Below are positions 39,882 through 45,871 of a DNA stretch of 45,871 nt, in pieces. Source of the DNA: Spirogloea muscicola (Eukaryota > Streptophyta > Zygnematophyceae > Spirogloeales > Spirogloeaceae); the NCBI GenBank assembly GCA_009602725.1, contig WELB01000005.1:683952-729822 (forward strand), given 5' to 3'. A program made the position numbers and the translations under genes. Numbering within the stretch: the stretch's first letter is position 1; every line of letters starts with the position of its first letter. The notes beneath the pieces were generated by a model. The model saw only the letters and a program-made list of their open reading frames with translations, did no database searches and was not told the origin of the DNA.

Positions 39882-41854
39882 GGCGGGCGCCCGGACCACG
39901 GGCAGCACCGGCACTACTCCAGCCCCTTCCAACGCTGCAGGGAGCAACTGCTTCTCCCAATCAAATCAATCAATCAATCAATCCAGCTAATTCCTTTTGG
40001 GCTGGAAGAGCTGTTGCTTTGCTGGACGGCGGACCTCCGAGCAGCCGTGGAGGGGCCAGTCAGGGTGACGGCCCGCGCGGTGACGCTGCGGCTGACGTCG
40101 CGGGGGTCCTCCCCGGCCGGCGCCGCCCGACCACGGCTTCGCCCGGGCGCCGGCTGGCCAGCCTCCGGCCGGCGNCCATGGCGGCAGTGGGCCGCGCGGT
40201 GCTCTGCGCGAGAGCTTGGCGCGCACGCTCAGGTGCCTCGAGGCCGCGCTGCAATGCCCGGCGCCCGCCGCAACGCGGCGTCCCCCGCCTCGTCGAGCTC
40301 GCCCTCCGCACCTCCACCCGTGCCGCCGTTGTTCGCGACGCTCTTGTGCTCGTTCGGTGCGGCGAGGAGACGCAGCGCAGAGCCGGCCCCGAGTCCGTTG
40401 CATCCGGTGCTCGGTCGCCTGTCTCAAGCGCCCGAGACTCTGACAGTGTGCTTTCACAACCTGTCTTGCTTGGTCAAACGGCCTGAGCTCGGCAGCAAGC
40501 TCTTCTGGCCAGCGAAAACGAACACATAGGACAAGGACCGACGGCGCTGCTGGTGCTCTCGGCACCGTCCGCGGGGGAAGGCGGCCGACTTTGACATGGC
40601 AGAAAAGCTGACGCGCGAGCTCCTGTGGCTGGTCGAGAAGATCATCAAGAGGAGCCTGGGGATACGGCCGCTTCCTGGAGCCTGACCCGTCCAAGCTCTG
40701 CGCGCCAGTTGGCCAGGTCTGGCACAGACGACCAGCGACCTCCATGCCTATGCCCTTGCAAGTACACAAATGGTGCATGCTTATAGTCTGGGAGCCAGGA
40801 ATCCAGGCACAGTTCACTACCAGTGCAGCCCGTGAGCATGGGTTGCATGCGTCCAGCCTCAGTCCTGTGCCAAGCTATTAATTGCAGCCACATCACTGTC
40901 CCTCCCAAGGCAAGCAGAGCCCTCCAGTGGAGCTGCATTTGAGCTTGTGCTCCTCGGTGATCCTTGCCCCTAGACCCACAAGCTTTGAGTACCTGGCAAG
41001 GGCAGCAGTAGCTGGCAACGTGCGTACTAGGTGTTCCTAAGAAGGCGCGACTCTCTCCTAGAAGAGATCGCACTGCATTGGGCCTTGTTGCTGCAGGCGG
41101 GTGTCATTCGACCTCCTGCACACCTCGATGCCGCTCCTGTGCTGGCCCTGCTTGTCCCCGAGGTTCCCTCAATCCCAGGGGGATTCTCGCTCGAGGATTG
41201 TCGCACAAATGGGCCTCTTTACACAAGTACTGTGCACCTGACCTGAGGCAACCCATGATTCCATGGCTTGGTTACATTCTGAGAAGATGCAGTGCACCAC
41301 CTCTCCTAGGCTCCTTGCAGGCTTGGTAGACTCGAATTCCATTACTATAGATGTAGCTTGCATGGTCGCCTCATTGCAGTGAAAAGCAATACAGGCAGAT
41401 ACATCCTACAAGCACGACTCAAGCTATAGACCACTGAAGCAGAAACGTGACAGCAGCTTCTGTCATTTCTATGTCCAAGCGGCTGTTTTGTTTCTTTTTT
41501 ACAGCTCATCGAGAGGGTAACTGTCCGGTGGCCGACGATCCTGTGAGAAATATACAACGTAAGAAGGTCCAAATAAATTGTGAACGGGTGAGGGTCACTG
41601 ATCTCCTCCAAGCGAGGTTCGAAGCCGGAAGTCGAAGTTGGTCAGTGGCCTGGAAGCTGCTCAAGGTGCTCGCCTTTGCACAGGGGCTGGTAGCGTCGGG
41701 TGAAGGACACCATGACCTGGCAACCAAGCCCACCACGGGCTGTCATATTTCGTTAAAGGCCGGGCAGCGGCACGACGCTGACCGTTTGAAAGCTGGCAAG
41801 GAAGCGCCGTGGGCAAAAGTGACGTGGCACAGTCGCTTGTGCAGAGGCCAAAGG
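39882..41854. other. GC-rich region between two - strand genes, gene content unresolved
   Basis: Begins with an (AATC)n microsatellite at 39963-39983 and a TTTTGGGCTGG retroelement trace near 40000. A single N at 40175 is followed by CCATGGCGGCAG in strong GC sequence. The same setting marks the first exon of the FAD-GPDH gene, so a + strand first exon here is possible. Two exon-like + strand frames follow: 40597-40683 (MAEKLTRELLWLVEKIIKRS) and 41035-41160 (acceptor TACTAG, then LLEEIALHWALLLQAGVIRP, donor GAG|GTT). I could not chain them into a gene. The AAA+ promoter and the golgin 3' UTR should also lie here. Confidence 0.35.
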
Positions 41855-44800
41855 TCAGACCATGATATGCAGCAGGACGATGTAGACGAGTATCAGGAAG
41901 GATCTCCGGGAGACGCGGCCAACTGGAGCAGCATCGGAGGCACTTCCCGCACCCACGATGCGGTCGCGCCTCAACCATTCCTTCCTGAGCCTGCGCACTC
42001 TTGTGTCTGTGGCTGTGGCAGGAGCCTTGCCAGCCTGGCCAGTCGCAGTTGCGCATTGAGTGCCCAGCGTGAGACTGAGTGCCCAGCGTGAGAGCTTTCC
42101 TTGACTGCGAAGGAACAACACTCTGTACGAGCCGAACTTGCATGATCATGTCCAGACTAGGAAGAGATGCCCAGAGGCACACAGCTCCCTCAAGTGCACT
42201 AGCACTGCTCGGTAACATGCACGGCAGCAAGCAGGCAGGCCTGAAAGCCAGAGCCTCAGACAAACGCCAAGTCGGCCAGTGCAACGTGACAGGGGCAGGC
42301 CTTGCTCACCTCAACATCCTGGTTGCCTGCCAGAAGCTGTGTGGACTCCAGGCCCAGCCCCTCCAGCGGGCTGCTCTGATGCAGAAGCTGCGGCTTGCCA
42401 CCAGCCTCGTCAACAGTCTCCAGGCTGAGCGGCCCAGCTGCAGGGGTCGGTGGGACTGCTGTTGCCCCTCCCTTGGTGCCAGATGTGGAGCTCTGGCTCG
42501 CCACGAGCTGTGCCTCTAGCTCAGCAACACGGCACCGCAGCTCTGCAGAATGTGGTGCAACCTGCGCATCCCCTCTCAGTCCTTCTCCATATGCGACCTG
42601 CAAGCTTCCAGGATTGCGCTTCAGCAATTTCAACTTTTGCAACAGAGCCACCTGCCAAGGCTGCTGCCAGGTACCAATGTCACTGCGTGACACTTGTGTG
42701 GGCCCAGCAATGAGCAGATAACAGACCGGTCAAAGGCTGTGCACCCTACCTTGGAGGGCTGTCCTCGTTTGAAGCCAGCCACCAGCTCAGCATGCTGCCT
42801 TCTCAAGTCCTCCCCTTCCATTGACAATTCCAGCAACTTCCTTTCCAGACCTAAGACCTGCGAGTGCAAAGGCAGGACATCAGCACTGTCTATCTGATGC
42901 CAACATGGAGGCCATCTGCGCCACTGTAGCAAGTGTGCCAGGCCAGGTGTACTCATACACATCCCCGTCTCTCTGTACCTTGTCCTTGAGCACTTCCAAG
43001 GATGCCTCGGCCTCCCTTGCATGCTGCTCCTCGGCTGCTCGAGCCTCCATCTCCCTGCTGAGCTGCTTCTGATAGTCCTGGCTCTCCTCATCATGCAGTA
43101 GGCGCAGCTGCAAGAACAGGGCTTGTGCACCCTCCAGCTCGGCTTCCTGGTGCTGGACCTTTGCCTGAAACAGTTGCTAGCGGACATGGGCGGAGCTGAG
43201 AACCTCCAATCTGTTGCTGCTTAGTATGACAATGTCTTGCAGGGGCATGCATCACAGGCTCATTATGACATCACCTCAGAACACACCTCAAGCTCAGCCG
43301 CCCTAGCAGCTTGGACACTAGACTCGGCCTCCAAGTCAGCAATCCGTTTGACAGCTGTGTCCCTCTCTTGCTCCAGATCCTGGGGCAGTCTGATAGCTGT
43401 CAGCCACATCACATAGCTTCATTACTGAACATTATTGCAATGTTGCATAATCTGCCACCAGCAGAGGCAGGTGCATGACCGATTGGAGAGGGAATGCAGG
43501 AATCGCAGTGAAGGCGGACCGCTTGGATCTTGGCAACGGCAGTCTTCACAGCTGCATTGAAGGTGCGAGCCCTGCGCTCCGTCTGCTCCTGCAGCTGCTG
43601 CATGGCTCCCTCCACCTGTTGCGAGGAGGCAAGTTCCAGGACACCGAACATTTAATTGGCAGTCAGAAGCTCAAATCTCATGTTTTGGATCAGCCAACGA
43701 ACTTTCACATGGCAGGGATATGGCATCGCCGTGAGCTACCTCCGCTTGTGAAGCTTTTGCTTGAGCTGCTGAAGCCTCAAAGGCGTACATCTGCTGCCGC
43801 ATTTGCACCAGCTCCGCCTCTGTCTGCTCACGCAGCTGAGCTGCAACTTGCGCCCTCTGCTCCCTGTCCTCGGCCTTGGCTTGCCATGAAGCCACCTCTG
43901 CTGCTGCAACCTGCCAGACCAAGTGCCTACCAGAGATGTTACATTGGTCATAAAGGCGGGTCCGCGAGGCTGGCAAGCTTTTTGTATAATGTGAAGGGCA
44001 GGTGAATAGTCAACAAACAGCTAGGCCTGATTGTCATGCACAAGGTTGAGGCACAGCGGCGATAGTACCTGGGCGGAGGCTGAGACAGCCTTGAGGGCCT
44101 CCTCCAGCTGCTGGCGCTCATCCTCGCCAACGGCATGGTGCTTGACCGCCTCCCGTAGTGACCGCAACTCGGACGAGATTGACGCCAGCTGCACCTCCTT
44201 GTCTGCCGCCTCCCGCCTGTTTGCCTCCACCTGCATTACCAATGTAGCACTCGCTCTTCACATCCTGCCATCAGGCGAGTGCACATGCAGAAGAGCGTGA
44301 GCTTGGAGCAGGACGAGGTCCTGGACTTCAGGGAAACCCACCTCGGCCTCAGCAAGGGCCAGCTTCTGCTGCCTCTGCTGGAGCTCCTTCTCCAGGGACT
44401 CCCGGTTGACCGCACTGGTCCTCAAGAGAGCCCTCACCTCCACCACCGTCATCGCCATGCTCTCGTTCTCCTCCCGCAGCTCCAACACCTCTTGCTGCCG
44501 CTCCTGCGCACCACAAGTGAGTTGGGCTGCTGTGTCAGCTCACTTTTATCACTTCCAACCGCTCCTCCATAGATCGAAGTGCAGCTTGGTAATGGTCTCG
44601 GCGGGACGGGGCAGTAAGCAGGGTGATCAAGCAATCAAGCAGCTGCACTGCATGCTTAAGAAGGGTGTCGCAAGTGACACAGCTCACCAACTCACTCACC
44701 TGGAGCTCCTCGCTGAGGCCCGCCACCCGCTTCTCTAGAGCAGCAGCCATGGCCTTGACCCGCTGCTCTAGAACCTGCACAGGTACAGCCATGGCAGCCA

Positions 44801-45871
44801 TACTGTGAAGCCCGCTGCTCACTCTTGCCAGTGCAGCCCATGTGCCGCCCTGCTCTGAAGCCTGCAGTGTCAAACGCCGTGGCACATTGCAGAGACATGT
44901 ACAGCTCGGGTTTTCAGCTTAAGACCTCTCTCTCCTTCCTAGCATTGGTTGCAACCGACTCCTGCAAAACTGCGGTGGCCTCGGCAGCCTCTGCTCGGCT
45001 GAGTAGCTCCTGCTTTGCCTTGTCGGCGTCCACGTTCCGCAATTGCAGCACACTTAGCTCAGCCTGCAGCTGCTCCACCTGGACATGGTCCCAAGTACGA
45101 ACCAGAATGGGAGCAGCTCAGGTCAGGCTGTCGCAGCACGAGACAGAGGCCAGGTGGACACCTGAGCAAGTGGCCTATGATGCTGGCCAGCAGCGGAAGA
45201 CCTCGGCTTGTAACTTCGAATTTCGGCTGGCATGCTCCTCCGCCATGGCCACCAAGTGCTTGCGCTCCTTGGCGGCCATCGCCAGCGACCGCCGAAGCTC
45301 CTCGCGCAGCGCCTCGAGCGTGGCTATGTGGCGGCCTTCATGATCCTCGATGGTGATCGAGGTGCCATCTGCTTCGAGGCTAGCTGTGGTCTCCTGTCCA
45401 ATGTGTGCCTCCTCGGCAGCAGACGTGTCGGGCGGGTCCTCGTCCTCCAAGAGCGGCGTGACGTCCACTGCCACACTGAGCCAGGCAAGGGGAGCCGCAG
45501 GCATTGCGGGACTGGCAGATGGTGAGGCGTCTGAAGTGGCCGTCGGCTGGAGGCTGCCCGTGTTGGGCGGGTCCTCGTTTTTCAAGAGCGGCGTGACGTC
45601 CACGGCCGCACTGAGCCCGGCAAGGGGAACCGCCGGCGTTGCAGGACTGGCAGACGGTGGAGCTTCTGGAGTGACCAGCGGTGTGGCGGGCAGGCCAGCC
45701 GGCGCCTCCACGGCCCCGGCGGTGGAGGGAGGAGGGAGAGAGGGAGGGGCGTCATTCTCCTCGGCCTGGCGCGCGGCACCGCCGCCCGCAGGCAGCGTCC
45801 CGGCGGGGGCCTCGAGGGCAGCGGCGCTGCCGGCCTGGTGGGCGTCGGCGGCGGCGGCGGCGGAGGGCGGG
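41855..45871 (-). CDS. Golgin-84-like tail-anchored coiled-coil protein (N-terminus beyond window)
   Basis: Probable Golgi tether. Thirteen exons on the - strand: 45871(edge)-45202, 45078-44926, 44774-44700, 44642-44544, 44503-44342, 44230-44069, 43910-43740, 43615-43520, 43379-43287, 43164-42979, 42857-42750, 42651-42310, 42034-41855; about 832 codons visible, all in phase. The N-terminal exon is Ala/Pro/Ser-rich with two copies of an about 43-aa repeat (LSAAVDVTPLLKNEDPP; LSVAVDVTPLLEDEDPP). Nearly everything after residue about 190 is heptad-rich Glu/Gln/Ala/Leu coiled coil. The C-terminus has a basic stretch (RVRRLRKEWLRRDR) and ends in one membrane helix, RRSFLILVYIVLLHIMV. The Y-x-V-x-x-H pattern resembles the golgin-84/GC1 anchor (FYLVFVHLF). 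Exon 44642-44544 is the least certain. Other golgins are possible; the coiled coil itself is not diagnostic. Confidence 0.7.
45440..45690 (-). repeat. Two tandem copies of an about 129-bp coding repeat
   Basis: GGGCGGGTCCTCGT...AAGAGCGGCGTGACGTCCAC recurs with start points near 45429 and 45567 and high similarity across about 100 bp. Both lie in the same frame of the golgin-like N-terminal exon, encoding Asp-Val-Thr-Pro-Leu-Leu modules. Confidence 0.75.

Noticed and set aside
39554-40529. Long GC-rich ORFs on both strands
   Set aside because: Arg/Ala/Pro low complexity without motifs. The - strand first exon of the AAA+ gene explains 39567-39881, and GC bias removes stops in the other frames.
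41447-42091. 214-aa + strand ORF
   Set aside because: Its second half is antisense to the last golgin exon (42034-41855), which encodes the membrane anchor. The first half has no motif.

Overview
The window looks like nuclear DNA of a green-lineage eukaryote (Viridiplantae), possibly a streptophyte alga. Genes are split by many short spliceosomal introns. Coding exons are GC-rich, above all first exons. Several products have plant-type architectures: an acyl-CoA thioesterase with an N-terminal cyclic-nucleotide-binding domain, a plant-type membrane RING-H2 protein, a mitochondrial FAD glycerol-3-phosphate dehydrogenase of the SDP6 type, and a golgin-84-like protein. I rebuilt eight multi-exon genes by hand, choosing splice sites so that phase is kept from exon to exon. 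No homology search was run, so species and orthology are inference.

Layout. 1-2290: retroelement debris, including a 291-codon restriction-like-endonuclease (RLE) retrotransposon fragment. 2486-4194 (-): FolD-type methylene-THF dehydrogenase/cyclohydrolase, 5 exons, 300 aa. 4195-4462: short divergent promoter with a telo-box. 4463-7370 (+): cNMP-binding/TesB acyl-CoA thioesterase, 10 exons, 476 aa. 7371-9268: no recognised gene. 9269-10659 (-): small secreted Cys/Pro-rich protein, 5 exons, 159 aa. 10890-18240: dense retroelement cluster. 18510-21012 (+): membrane RING-H2 E3-ligase-like protein, first exon broken by a 74-T run and an N. 21013-22050: spacer with retroelement pieces. 22051-27002 (+): FAD-GPDH, 11 exons. 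27409-28625 (-): Tim17-like membrane protein, 4 exons. 28850-30832: nested retroelements. 31403-39881 (-): 24-exon tandem AAA+ ATPase, 1196 aa. 39882-41854: GC-rich unresolved region. 41855-45871 (-): golgin-84-like tail-anchored coiled-coil protein, cut by the window edge.

The housekeeping genes do not form one pathway; they are ordinary neighbours (one-carbon metabolism, acyl-CoA hydrolysis, glycerol-phosphate oxidation, membrane ubiquitin ligase, mitochondrial/plastid membrane, Golgi tether). The two most unusual things are (i) the RLE-type retroelement families. Their 3' UTRs share a GGCTG...CAGCC stem-loop in about 25 copies here, and their copies repeatedly carry inverted copies of their own 3' UTR. 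One 305-bp fold-back insertion has a clean 6-bp target duplication inside another element. And (ii) the 24-exon tandem AAA+ gene. Its plan resembles bacterial two-AAA proteins, its N-terminal half seems to hold two copies of the same helical domain, and its second ATPase domain lacks the usual Walker B glutamate.
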